The notes beneath the pieces are model-generated. The model was not told where the DNA came from. It searched no databases and was given only the letters and a program-made list of their open reading frames with translations. Shown here piece after piece: positions 50,212 to 62,600 of a stretch of 64,000 nucleotides of DNA. A program made the position numbers and the translations under genes. Each line of letters opens with the position of its first letter. The stretch's first letter is position 1. Source of the stretch: Mesocentrotus franciscanus (Eukaryota > Echinodermata > Echinoidea > Camarodonta > Strongylocentrotidae); contig CP137685.1 in NCBI GenBank assembly GCA_037976565.1, positions 27,710,827 through 27,774,826 of the forward strand, given 5' to 3'.

Positions 50212-50672
50212 TAGCCGAGGACAGGATTCAAGCATGGAGCCCATGGAGTGGACTTGACATTTATGTGCTTAAGATTTATGATTTCGTACTGGAATTCGGC
50301 CGCTGTAATATCTTTATATTTTAAAAATGATATACAATTTAAACAAAAATAGGTAATTGACCCTACTGTACACTCACCTGACCTTTGCTGCGGCAACAAT
50401 TATTGTTCCATTCGTATTTCGTCAACAAGTTGTTAGCAATGTTAGGTTACAGGGGATGGGTTAGGGTGTAGTGTTTGTGGTAGTCGTTCCACAATAAACA
50501 AGGACAAAATTGAAGCGTGTTCAAAGTGAATTTGACATTTACGTCCTTATGATTTATGATTTTGTACTGATACCAGGGCGCAGCACTAGCTACAAAAATA
50601 TATGATTGACCTTAACCTCAATATTTCGTAGGTGTCTTGACCTTTGCTACGGCAACGATTTCTCAGGGATTC
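50212..50672 (+). repeat. Direct repeat, two copies about 265 bp apart
   Basis: Copy A (about 50212-50410) and copy B (about 50490-50672) share GACATTTAYGTSCTTAWGAT, TTTATGATTTCGTACTG-like text and ACCTTTGCTRCGGCAAC. After each copy a GGTTRGGGT-type stretch follows. Confidence 0.5.
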
Positions 50673-52148
50673 ATGCAGTCAAAGGCATAGGTCATGTAGG
50701 TTGGGTTTGGGGTAGTGTTGCAGTCTTGTTTCAGGTCATGCTTAGGGTTAGTGTTAGGATTTAATGTTAGTTCAAAGGGCGAAGTTATGAATTTAATAGG
50801 AGTAGAAAGCTGACCGCGGAGCAATCGTCTCTGGCGCATTCTATAGAACCATTTTGTACTACAACTGTAAGAAAACTTCACGATCATGTAGCTACCCTGG
50901 AGGTTTATAAGTTTTAAGCATACAATATTCTGCATGCTTGTAATAAAGATGAAGACAAAGAAAGCAAATTCGTTTATCAAAGCCTGGAGAACTGTAAGTT
51001 ATTCATATTGCATTGTGTGAAAGAAGCTTATGATAATGAACCGACATTTATAGCGCACTTGTTTTACGATTAATATTCTTAACAGCAGGTTTCTCTTGCT
51101 TTTTAATACACTACAGCTGACTCGAAAATAACCTTACTTTTAAGAATGTTCTCGCTCAAACTGCTGATAAAGCATGACATGATTTCACAGGAGTTATGAA
51201 ATGTGGTCAAGACGTATTTCTTTAACATTCACGGTGTATTATCAAAATAATTGCAGAATTATTGGACCATATTTCTGTTCTTTGTGTATCACGATTGGGG
51301 TACTTGTGGGTGGTTTAGGTTGTGGTAGAATTGTGGTTTAGGTCTTTCTTCAACGTGTCACTATACCAGAGGCGGAAAAGCCATGATATGTCAGGCTTGC
51401 GGCATTATCGTCGCCAAATGATTTTGGGAAGAGTGGAGGGGAGAGGGTTTGGAAGGGGGGCATTTCCCCCTAATAAAAAAATACTATTTCGATTATAATT
51501 ATTGTGGATTGTAGAGATTTCGTCAGTAAATTCAACATTTCTATCGGCAGATGAAAAAAACGTCAGTTAGGTAGCTAGGCCACTGTTTATATTACGTTTC
51601 TCGGCACATTCGCGTTGGTGACGCCCCCCCCCCATGTGAACAAACTGGATACGCCAAAGTCTTGTAGTAGCCAGAGTGTTAACCCTTAGCTTGTTGTCTT
51701 CCTGAGACTACCTGCCAAGACCAATTTCTAGCTAGGGATAAGAGGATCACTGCATCGTAAGCTTGTCTCAGTTGTCTGGCCTAAAACCTTGACGTTCCTC
51801 TAGAGTTCATCTACCGTTTATGTATCTCGGCTAGTCCAAGCTATTTAATTTTGCCCACGGTCACATCTAAGACTTTAGTATTGATTGTTGTATTTTTCTG
51901 ATGTTTAGTATGTCATAAATGTATTGAATAATTACTATGTGTATTGTGTATATCGTTTTGTTATTCATTTTTATGGAAATGTGGAAATATATCAAATCAA
52001 ATCAAATCGAATTTGCAAGCTCTACTAGAGTTTGTATAGATTTATGTTCATAAAACCATATCACGCACTTACGTATGGGACACCTCATTAACCAAACACC
52101 TTGGACTTTCTCCTTAACCAACAAATTCACAATAACTATTATTTCAGT

Positions 52149-52385
52149 AATAATAATGATAATAATAATAACATCCATTTCTATAGCGCCGTCTATCTAG
52201 ATATTCTATTCCGAGGCGCACTTATTATTACCCCGGCTTTAGCCTAGCTGCCATTACAGCGCTCTAGCATCTCAAGGAATTAATTCCTGCCAGGTACCCA
52301 TTTACCTCACCTGGGTCGAGTGTGGCAAATGAAGTGTCATGTGGGGTCATCCAAGTAGACCGACCTCCCACGAGACCGACAAAAC
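52149..52385 (+). mobile_element. SINE-like or MITE-like repeat with ATA/ATT head
   Basis: Begins with a TAATAATAATGATAATAATA tract, then TTCTATAGCGCC and TACCCATTTACCTCACCTGGG before GTGGCAAATG. A related piece (CCCATTTACCCCGG ... GTGGACAGTGGCAAATG) occurs at 15640-15722 in a TFAM intron, supporting a dispersed family. Confidence 0.45.
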
Positions 52386-52973
52386 AAAGAATAACATGAG
52401 ATGGTAAGAAAATAAAGAAAGTGGAAAAGTTCCAATAGGTCTACAAGATAATATTGCCTTGTCCCGAAAAAGGGGCGAAAATGATATAATGATAAAGTTT
52501 ACTGTCTTTACTCTTTAGTCATTAACAGACAAAACTAAGCAATACAACACACAGAGATATATGCATATGGGAAAATATAATTTTTTTCGTTCTCGTGGGC
52601 CAAAGGTCTAGTGAACTCTCGAAAAATTTGTCAGAGCCCCAAGACAAACATTTTTGTTCGTCCAGTGGGCTGTAATCGTGGCATGTGCCCTTGTGACGTC
52701 CAGCCATTTTTGTTAATTGCTTATTTTTTACTAAAGAGTAAAGACACACTTTTATCATTATATTATTTATATATTATTATTTATTATATTATTTTGGGGG
52801 GACAAGGCAAATTTATTGGACTATCAGAGTATCAGGGGAGATGGTGTTGGGGGTAATTTTTTCTCCTAATGGGGGTTAAAATGCCATTTCTGTTAATCCA
52901 TACCTTCTGACTAACAAAATTCAGCCAACTTTTGAAGAATGTGAACATTTGGCTTCTTTCCCTTTCTTTACAG

Positions 52974-55900
52974 CCGGTTTCCTGGGCGACATAGCACTAA
53001 CAGAAGAAGATTATGCGAGGGAAATGATCAGAGCGAGGCAAACCAGGGAACAGTATCGAAGGAGGATATTACAAGAAAGACAGACCAGGACCACAGGTGC
53101 CCGTCATCATAGTGAGTATTATGCCACACGTTGAGTCATTTTGCTGACACAATGCAGTACTGCGCCAGCGACTAAGCAGTCTAATGCCCGGTGGATAGGA
53201 GGCGTCATTTTTATTGCGTTATTACTTGCGCTAATCAAGCTTGTGTAGACAGGCCATACGGGAATAATTTAATATTTGCTATATTCTATTTTCCATTTAC
53301 TTTGTACGTGACGTAACTCTCACCGCGCCAATCGCTGACGCAGTCTTGCGCCAGGCAAATGACGTCTCGTGTGCAACAGACATAAGGTTTTGTTACCCAC
53401 AGATATGCAGAAAGGAGAGGAAATACACAATACCAAGAAAAGAAGGAAACTGGAGAGTTACTTGCATCAGGTCCTACTTTAGTTAGTTAGGTTTAACAGA
53501 AAGAGATATTTACTGAAGATATACTTTGGCGAGAATATGACGAACTTTTCCAGAAGAACAAAAAAGAAGGAAGGAGTAATCATAAATCTGTATGAATACC
53601 CATAATATAAGTCCATGAAAGTGTCTTATGTTTTAGAGGTGCATTGAACTCATCGCTCCTCTCTCTGAAATTAGATGGAAATAAGGTTAATGCTGCGTAA
53701 AACTTGTCCAATATCAAGATAATTATGTGCCCCACAAACTTTTGTAAATTATATGCTTTGCTCTGGCGAGTTTTTAAAATCAGATTTTAGCAAACAGTAA
53801 TCGTGATTGGGCATATCATTATTGAAAATTGTCCAAAGTTGGTCAGACACTGGGCACATTATGAACCCTAATTTGGGGTCATATTTTACCCAGTATTTTT
53901 TAGTGCCTATTGCAAAGGTACCTTTCATTATCGCTTCTATTATTGAGCCTGTGTGTAGTCAGTATAGAGCAGAGTGAGAACCACTACGCCCCATTGGAAC
54001 CTATCTTTCTTCACTACTAAACACAATGAACTAATAATGACTGTGCCGACAGGTGTCAGGCAGATTTATTTGGTACGGAATCGTGTCCACAGATGTATGT
54101 TTGGCTGTTGAGTGAAACACGACGGTATCTGTTGCTCTGATGGAAAGAAAGCAGTGGAGGCATGGCGAGGGGGAGGGCTGGGATTACACCCACAACAAGA
54201 AACAAAAGGGAGAAATTAATGGTAGCGAAACTAGCGATACCCATGCAGGTATACACAGACATCGTAACGCAAAACGAAAAGAAATGGAGTTTTGAGGTTG
54301 AATTTTTGGAGGGAGTGGTATTTTCATAAGAGAGAGTGAGAGATATTGAGAGAGAGAGAGAGAGAGAGAGAGAAAGAAAGAGGGGGAGAAATAAAGAAAG
54401 AGAGAGAGAGAGAAAGGGGGGGGGGGAAAGAGATTCTAGTAACTTATAACTATTCTCTTGTATATGTCCATAATTTAAATTAATACAATTCCAAGGGATC
54501 GTAGGGCCTATAATGAGATATCATTGTTCCTCACCACCCTAGAAAAAAAAACCGTATCAACTGTCAAATACTATACTATAAAGTGTAATCTAACGCTAAA
54601 CGAATTGACATCCATCGGAGCTAGGTGTTGGAAGCATAATTTTAGATCTGAATTCAATTTCGAGGGTTATGAAATAACTCATGATACACAACTACCAGAT
54701 ACCCCTCCTTGATAGGAACATAATCGTGTGGTATGGGAAATCTTTACCCCGGTAATAAAAATTACATTTGGCAACTTTCCTTATGGGGAAGGTAGATTAA
54801 TGTCATTTTCCCAATACCAAATTGTTATGTATGTCCGGCCCCTTCGTTGCATCAACCGCAGCACTCAACATGCTCACTTTTCTCCCCTCTCCCCCATTTT
54901 TCCCCGACGCAAATACATATCCTCTCATATTTTTGACAAACAGTCATTGAGCATCAAAGGTCGAATTTTATTTCCTGGAAGTTGGATAAAAAAAAAGGAA
55001 GACGCAAACATCTTTTCTATTTTTATGTTGATCTAGAATAGAAACTTCAACTTGGCATATGTTTCATAATCCCTGGGACCAGTCTGTATATTTGGTGTCT
55101 ACGCCCCTACTTAACCCCACATCGTAAGTTGGCTTGGCCCCCATTAGACAGTCTGCCTTACGTTGCCAGAATCGTTCGTAGATTTTTTTTTTTTCGGATG
55201 GCGGAATATTAAGTTTTATAAATTGGCCGGGGGGTATATTCATAATTTCAGAAGGTTTATAATTCACACGTAATTTGCTTGTGTGTTTGTTTGTTTGTTT
55301 TGTGTGGCATAGTTAACAGAATACTTACTCTCTTAGACTTACAATATTGTATGCAGTTCTGGAGCGTACAATCAATAAGCTATGATTTTACCGTAGGCCC
55401 CCTTCATATCCTCCTTTCCAATCATTTTATTTAGTACTCACTTAACAAGTTACCACAAGCAAACCAAAGTGATGTCATAACTTTTATGAACTTATGTGTT
55501 ATTCTCGTCACTCTTATTTCTTGGAAACAAAACTGACAACGTGTTACGTGAAATGTGATCTATGAAAATAAACCAAACGAAATCAATCGTAAACCAGACC
55601 AAACCATACGACCGATGAAAGGTTTGTAATGACAGATATGGCGGATGGCAAATTTTAGTAGCGGTTACAAATTTTCTTTAGTGAACACAATAAACAAAAT
55701 TAATGAGTAATTTGTATCTTATGTGATGACGATAGTTTGGATATTAATACTTAATAGGCGCACATTTGTCGTATAGAAAAAAGAGAAGACAAAATCTTAA
55801 AAAATTATTTAAAAAAAGATACCACACCATATCAAAATGAAAAAATAATTGAAGAATGAAATGAAAACGAAGTATTACCTGTATACATTCGTCATGTTTT

Positions 55901-56211
55901 GGGAGATGAGCTTGTAAAATAATCGGAAACTATGGAACTGTGGATTTTTCATTTTGAACAAAAGTGGACAAAACGGAAAACAGGATATGTACAAATCCAC
56001 CTTACCAAGATTACGGCCATTGGTTCATGCATTGTGCGTTTGTTGTAAATTACATCTCTTTGATTTTCCTTTCTGTTTTATTTATCTGTTTCAGTTAAAA
56101 AGAGGACGATAGAAGAAGCACACGTGAGACATGTTCGTGCTGTTACAGCTAGACCAGAAAGGAGATGGACAGATGCCGTAATACCTTACGAAATCGATGG
56201 CAACTTTACAG
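52974..56211 (+). CDS. BMP1: Tolloid prodomain exons and start of mature protease
   Basis: Exon 52974-53111 encodes [13 protein letters not shown], the conserved prodomain motif of BMP1/tolloid proteins, followed by an Arg/Glu-rich helix. Exon 56095-56211 completes the prodomain and contains [14 protein letters not shown]; cleavage after RHVR would leave [10 protein letters not shown] as the mature N-terminus, as in the family. The site fits R-x-x-R, the minimal furin pattern, not the dibasic form. It then enters the protease with [14 protein letters not shown]. The separating intron is 53112-56094. Confidence 0.88.
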
Positions 56212-56651
56212 GTTCGTTTCATTGTTCACCCACAGGCAGTTTAATCTACAGTTCAAAAGTTGACACTAGGCCTGTTCTCATCAGACCGAAGTTGCAAAAT
56301 AACCCGTTATTTTCAGACTCGGGATATTTTCCCGAAGCTCGAACTTGCGTTTCACCAGACCGATACGCTCATCACAAACTAGCTCTACTCGGGCGGGCGC
56401 AAATTAGCCCAATATTTCCCAAATTATAGAGGGCTATTTTGGAAACAAGACCAAGATTTCTCGGGATATTTTCTCGACCAAATAGCCAGCTAAATGCAAC
56501 TGCTGGCTGATGAAGACGCAAATTAACTGGCTAATTTGAGATCGGGCAACTTTAAATAGCGGGTTATTTTGTAACTTCGGTCTTATGAGGACAGGCCTCG
56601 TAAGTGGGTAGTACCTGGAAGCATTTATTCCGTAAATTTTGACGTGCGCTG

Positions 56652-56698
<47 letters not shown>

Positions 56699-59600
56699 CT
56701 TGCAAGCTAAAATTTGCAAGTTTTGAAGCACTTCCGAAGCGCTAATGCATATTATGTAACATGTACCGAGAGCGACCGGGGTTGCCCTTATTAAAGTCTT
56801 ATACTCTTTGAAACGGAGTTAACACTGCATTTCATGGCTCTCACCAGACATTGTATGCGTCATAAAAACGGAAGATGACATTATAAATTCATTATTGTTA
56901 GGATGTACATGTGCGTATATATATATTTCTTTTGTTGGTGTGTCATATGTGTATATTGATTCGTGTATATTGTAGTATATCTTGGGTCGCGACGGAAAGA
57001 TAGTGGAACGATTATTCATTATTGATATTTGCTGTAGTAACGTACTGTAGCAACGTAGCCTATTAGACTGATGATTTGAATGTTCTCCTGCCTGTTAAAG
57101 TGCTTTACTTGTTCCGTTGTTCGCACCCTATAGGAAAAAAGAGAAATCTAACGATTGTATATCTAATCAGGTATATATTGTGTATTTGTTGTTACTTTGT
57201 AGTGGTGGGCCATATTCCGAATCTTCAATCAGTCTTTCATTAACTTGATATCTATGCCAGAGTGACAGAGTTCAGAAAGAGGATGGAGGGGTGGCTCATG
57301 GGATGCCTTCACTGGGGGTCCCCAGTCGGCAACCCCAAATATTTGTCTTTAAAAAGTACTGACAAAGGTTCCAAATCGTCTGAGTACTGCTGGGTTTGAT
57401 TTAGAATGTTTGCATTCACTCCCACGACTTTTAAACTCATCTCAGCTGCAGATAAATTATCTCAAAATGTTGGAAGATTGTTTTGGGGGAGAGTCAGGAC
57501 CCATCAACTTAGAAGTATATCCCTTTTTTGTGGAGGGGAGGATCGCTGCGAAATGGGATGGGGTGGTCGTGACAATTTTATGTCCATTTTCAAGACCTGC
57601 AATAAAAAAACAGTGATTGCTTTTTGTTGTTCAAATAGCCGACGAATCGTTATTAATATTCATCAGTAAATTCTTACTTCTGACTAATTTGTTAATAATT
57701 ATTTTGTTACTTATTCATACCCTCAATTATTACACCACCTAATCGATTTCAAGCCGACCCCAAAACAGGCAAAACCCTGGCCATTCTGGGTGATGTCAGT
57801 TTTTGTTCGGTCTATTGCCGGTCCATTGCCGGTCTATTGCCGGTCTGGTGTAGTTCTTAATGGTGTGACTGGGGTATCATCCCTCACACCCCTCCTCATT
57901 AGACATGTGCGTCACAGAAGAGCCTTTTATTTTCATTAAGAAGATTGTCTAAACGCGCCCTTTTGCAAGTCATTGTTATGCGAACTATCACGTACGTTTG
58001 TTTACCCCATAGCATCAAATGCATCATTATTGTCTTCGAATAATGGATTAAAGACATGTCTTAATAAACAAACTGATTTTAATTCTAAAGTTTTCATAGC
58101 TTTTCATCTGTCAACGTTGCGATAGCTCATGTCAAAACCTATGTCACGGTGTGACAAGCACATTCTTTTGTAGATTGAAGAGGGGTAAGATGAAGAGGGG
58201 TAAGATTGTTGTTTGGCTATTGCTTTGCTGTTTTTCTGAAATCAGGTAAAATTCTAGTTTTGTGAACGTTTTGGAATTTGGGGGAAATTGGTATTTTCCG
58301 GTGCGAAGCCACAAGGATAATTAACAACATTAGAATTCGTAACGAAACCTTGTAATGACTCCTGACATATCTGTTGTGCCCAAAAACTACTTCCGGTTAG
58401 TTGGAAAGCAGTGCTTCGCATTTTAGCTTGCCGAAAAATTTCTTCTAGTGCTGAAATTTACATGTAATTCATCTGTATTTTGTTTTTGTTTTTCTTATAT
58501 CCTCTATGTTTAGTATACGCGTACCCCTTTATAAGGGTTATTTTTATAGAGAGTCTTGAGTAATAAGTATCATTTGTAGGTTACTCAAAAATATATGTTT
58601 GCGTGTGTGCATGTGTGTGTTTATGTGTTGTGTTTGGGGGGGGGTGATGTCTCACAGAAATCTATCAATGTTTCAAAACGCATTTAATATGTGAGAGTGA
58701 AATCTTTAAGGTTGTCTGCTTTTTCCATAGGTGTTAAATTGGCACTTAAAAAAATCTTGACCGAGTGATTTTGACCTATTTATGTGTCTGCTGCCTGTGC
58801 CCATTTCCCCCCTTGTTTCGTCTCTTTTACGCGGTGTCTTTTTTTATTGTGTCAATCTGTTTCTTTTCCCCTCTCTGTAATGTCCTTTGTATCCCCTCTC
58901 TCTCTCTCTCCCTCTCTCTTCCAATCTTCCTTCTCCACTTCTCACTCTCTTTCTCTCCTTTTGTCTCTCCGTCCCTCCTCCTCCTCTCCTTCCAATCCCC
59001 TAATCCTTCTTCCCTCCCCTCTTTCCCTCTCTGACTCCACCTCTCCCTGGTGTACGTAGGATCGCAGCGGGCGATGTTTAAACAGGCGATGAGGCACTGG
59101 GAGAACTATACCTGTATTACATTTGTTGAGAGAAATCCTGCGAACATCGAGCATGACAACCATATAGTCTTCACCTACCAGGCGTGCGGGTGAGTTGTAA
59201 TTGTACATAATTTTAAAGTTTGAATGAATCTGTACATGATGCATCTATTTTTATTTTTAACGCATTTGTACGGAAAGTTAAACCACGACTTGTTTTTCCT
59301 TCTTGCAATCTTCGGTGTCATAAGTTATAACGATCATCATCATCACCATCAAGTCCATCATCATCCATTAACATCACCACTCATCACCACCATTACCACC
59401 ATCATCATGATCATGATCAAAATGTAATCCTCGTCGTCATCCTCATTAGCATCCTTACTACGATCATCATCGAATCATCATCAACATCATCATCATCACC
59501 ACCATCGTCATAATCATCTTCATCATAAACATCATCTATATCTGCTTCTTCAATATCATCATCGTGAAAAATTAATTACAAACTACATGTACACATAATG

Positions 59601-62600
59601 TCCGCATTTCTCACAAAGTATTAAATTGTTTACTAGAATGTCGCTGCAATGAAAATGAAGATTATCAGCCCAAAATGTCTATAATTTGCTTATACTATTG
59701 GGGGTTTCTTCAACAATGTATTAATACGTAGACAACATGTATATTCCTGAATAGACGCTAGGCCTGTTACATTTTTTTTTGGCATCTGTTTCCATTTTCT
59801 TATAATCTTTTTTTCCAGCTGCTGTTCGTTCGTCGGTCGGAAAGGTGACGGTGCCCAAGCCGTGTCTGTCGGGAAGAACTGCGACAAGTTTGGCGTGGTC
59901 GTCCACGAACTGGGACACGTAGTTGGATTCTGGCACGAGCACACCCGTCCTGATCGTAACGAATTCGTAGGCATCGTACACCAGAATATCGTACCAGGTA
60001 AGGGGGAAATCAATTACGGATTGGTCGATTGATTGAGGAAGAATGTTATGATAATTATGTTGTCTGAATGACTGTTGATTGATACATTTTCGATGATAAA
60101 TGCAAAGATAGAAAAACGATCGTTGGATGAAACTTTATGAAAGAGTCAAATAGATTGATAGTTGGATATCAATGAAAGTAATTATATGAAAGAATGTTTG
60201 ATAGATTTGTTAGCTATAAGGATTTGACACATTTTAAGGAATTAGTAATGATAACTTCTGCTAAAAAAAACCCCCACCCCATATAAACTTTGTACACAAA
60301 GTTAGTGCCCTTCTGGCTCACTCTGCAGATGATAAATTAAAAAGCTAATGATAGGCCAAGAGATTAATGTATAGATTGCTAGGTGGATAAAAGTGTTTGT
60401 GTATGGTTGATTTCAAATTTATAAATCTATGATTTACAGTAAGATTATGAAGATAATTTAATGAAGATGCTATAAAAAAAGAGCACGAGGACAGCTAAAT
60501 GGTGATGATGAGATGATGTCAATAACCATCCTGTTTTTAGGCAATTATAATAATAACTTCGAGTTAACGGTCGTTTCCTCGAACGTGTCTGACCTTTAAT
60601 ATTTCATTAATATCTTCAAAACAGGTCAGGAATACAACTTCCGGGTTCTAGACGCGGCCGAGGTCGATTCTCTTGGCGAGACGTACGACTTCGCCAGCAT
60701 CATGCATTACGCGCGGAACACTTTCTCGAGAGGTATTTGGCTGGATACCATCCTACCCAGGAAAGATCCAGAATCCGGTATTCGACCTGAGATCGGACAA
60801 AGGAAACACCTGAGTGAAGGCGATATCATTCAAGCCAACAAGCTTTATAAATGCCCTTGTGAGTAGCTTTCTTTCTCTCCTTTATTGTGTTTCTCCTCTT
60901 GGTTGATTGAATTGAATTATATTTGTTCGCATCATTTTCCAGTTGTATCTTCTTGGATTTGTCATTATGTTCTTATCATCGTCATTTATCTTCATAGTTG
61001 TCCTATCCATCCTTTTCATTCCTCTTCGGAATATACCCCGAATTTATCCCATATGAACTTTTCCTGAAAAGTATAAGAAGGTCGTATGCCGAAGTAGATG
61101 TGAGATTGTCAGAAACGGGAGGGTCCACGATCCGGTCAATATGTATTATACAATATATCTGCTTTCTGGATTAAGAGTAATATTTTCCTTGCATTAAGAG
61201 AGATGAATAATATTAGACCTTATATACTTCAATAGTATATGTGATCTTGATACTGGACTTTCAGGGGTTCAAAACCTTTGAAACGGATGCCGAGAAGGGA
61301 GGATTCGTCTCTTCATACCTCAATAACTCATTTAATGCGATCAAATATTTTCACTTTGATCTATATCATTTCCCAATTAAAAAACAAAACTTTAGCATGT
61401 GGCCGGACACTTCTCGAGTCCACCGGCAACTTCAGTTCGCCCGAGTGGCCGGGGCAGTATGACGGTGATCAGACGTGCGTATGGCGCATCTCTGTTACCC
61501 CTGGTGAGACTATCAGTCTACAGTTCACGGGCTTCGAGCTGGTCGGCAGCGACGGGTGCTGGTATAACTATTTAGAGGTCCGAGACGGTCATTGGAGACA
61601 CTCTCCACTCCTTGGTAATATTGACAATCTTTTTTATTAGTAATTCATGTAAAAGCAAAAGGTTTACAATAATCTGCAATTACTTTTTGTTTCGTTTATG
61701 TGGACACGATTGCCCTTTTACTTTAAGCTACAGATAACTGGTTTTATAAAAAAAATGCTATGATTAGAGGCTATTTGATGTTCCCAAATTTTAACTTGAA
61801 ATTTATCATTTGACTGTTAACTCATTACTAGTTGTGTCTCCCCAAGCAAAGTATGATAGCAATCATGTAAAATAAGAAGAAGTTCAGTTAAAGAGATTTT
61901 GTATCTCTTTTCCTCTCTTCAATCAGGTCGGTTTTGCGGAGCATCCTTACCCGACCCGATTCTCTCGTCGGATAGCCGGTTGTGGATTGAACTGAAAAGC
62001 TCGGCGCATAGGTACAGCAGAGGGTTCGCCGCGAACTATGAAGGTGAGGTCCTTATCTCTAAGCTGTATGGCATCAAACAATTATCAAATGTATTGTGCA
62101 ATTTATTTCGAAACTGAAGCTCAAACTCCATAACCCTAAAAAAAAAATCTAGGTGAGATTACGGGATATTTTGTAGTTTTATGGTAACAAATTTTGTCCG
62201 ACAACCTCCCTCCCCAACCTCGTGGCAATTTTTGTCAGCAAACTATTCGCCTGTTTCTGTCCCTATTAGAAGAAAAAAAAACTCTTTTCCTCCTTCACAA
62301 TATTCTAGAATAACCTTGATGAGATTTTTTTTTCATAGCATATTACTCTAATCCTTTGCACGCACCGCACCGAATAATAAAGTTGTATAACGTGTAAGAA
62401 TGCAGTCAAACCTGCTTTAGCAAACATTTGTATAGAAATACCACCTGCCTGTAGGGACATTGTCCTTAGTTATTGTTGTATTTATGTACAAGTTTCACTA
62501 GTCATTTTTTTTTATCCGTGTAGCGATCTGCGGCGGTCACATCGAGCGGGAATCGGGAACACTTCAGAGCCCGAACTATCCCGATGATTATCATCCAAGT

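Larger units (their letters stand above)
31149..52973. other. Gene-poor, repeat-dense block between the kinase-like locus and tolloid
   Basis: Nearly 22 kb in which I support no protein-coding gene. It must contain any missing 5' exons of the kinase-like gene (minus) and possibly the tolloid signal exon (plus). Contents are listed separately: simple repeats at 32.7-33.1 kb, inverted-repeat elements, the MITE cluster at 37.3 kb, the LINE fragment at 43.7 kb, the tRNA-like element at 47.6 kb and the direct repeat at 50.2 kb. Confidence 0.5.

Noticed and set aside
58765..59059. Ser/Leu-rich frames before a tolloid exon
   Set aside because: They follow the CT-rich tract that acts as an extended polypyrimidine tract.
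59224..59427. His-rich frame
   Set aside because: It is the CAT/ATC trinucleotide repeat in a tolloid intron.
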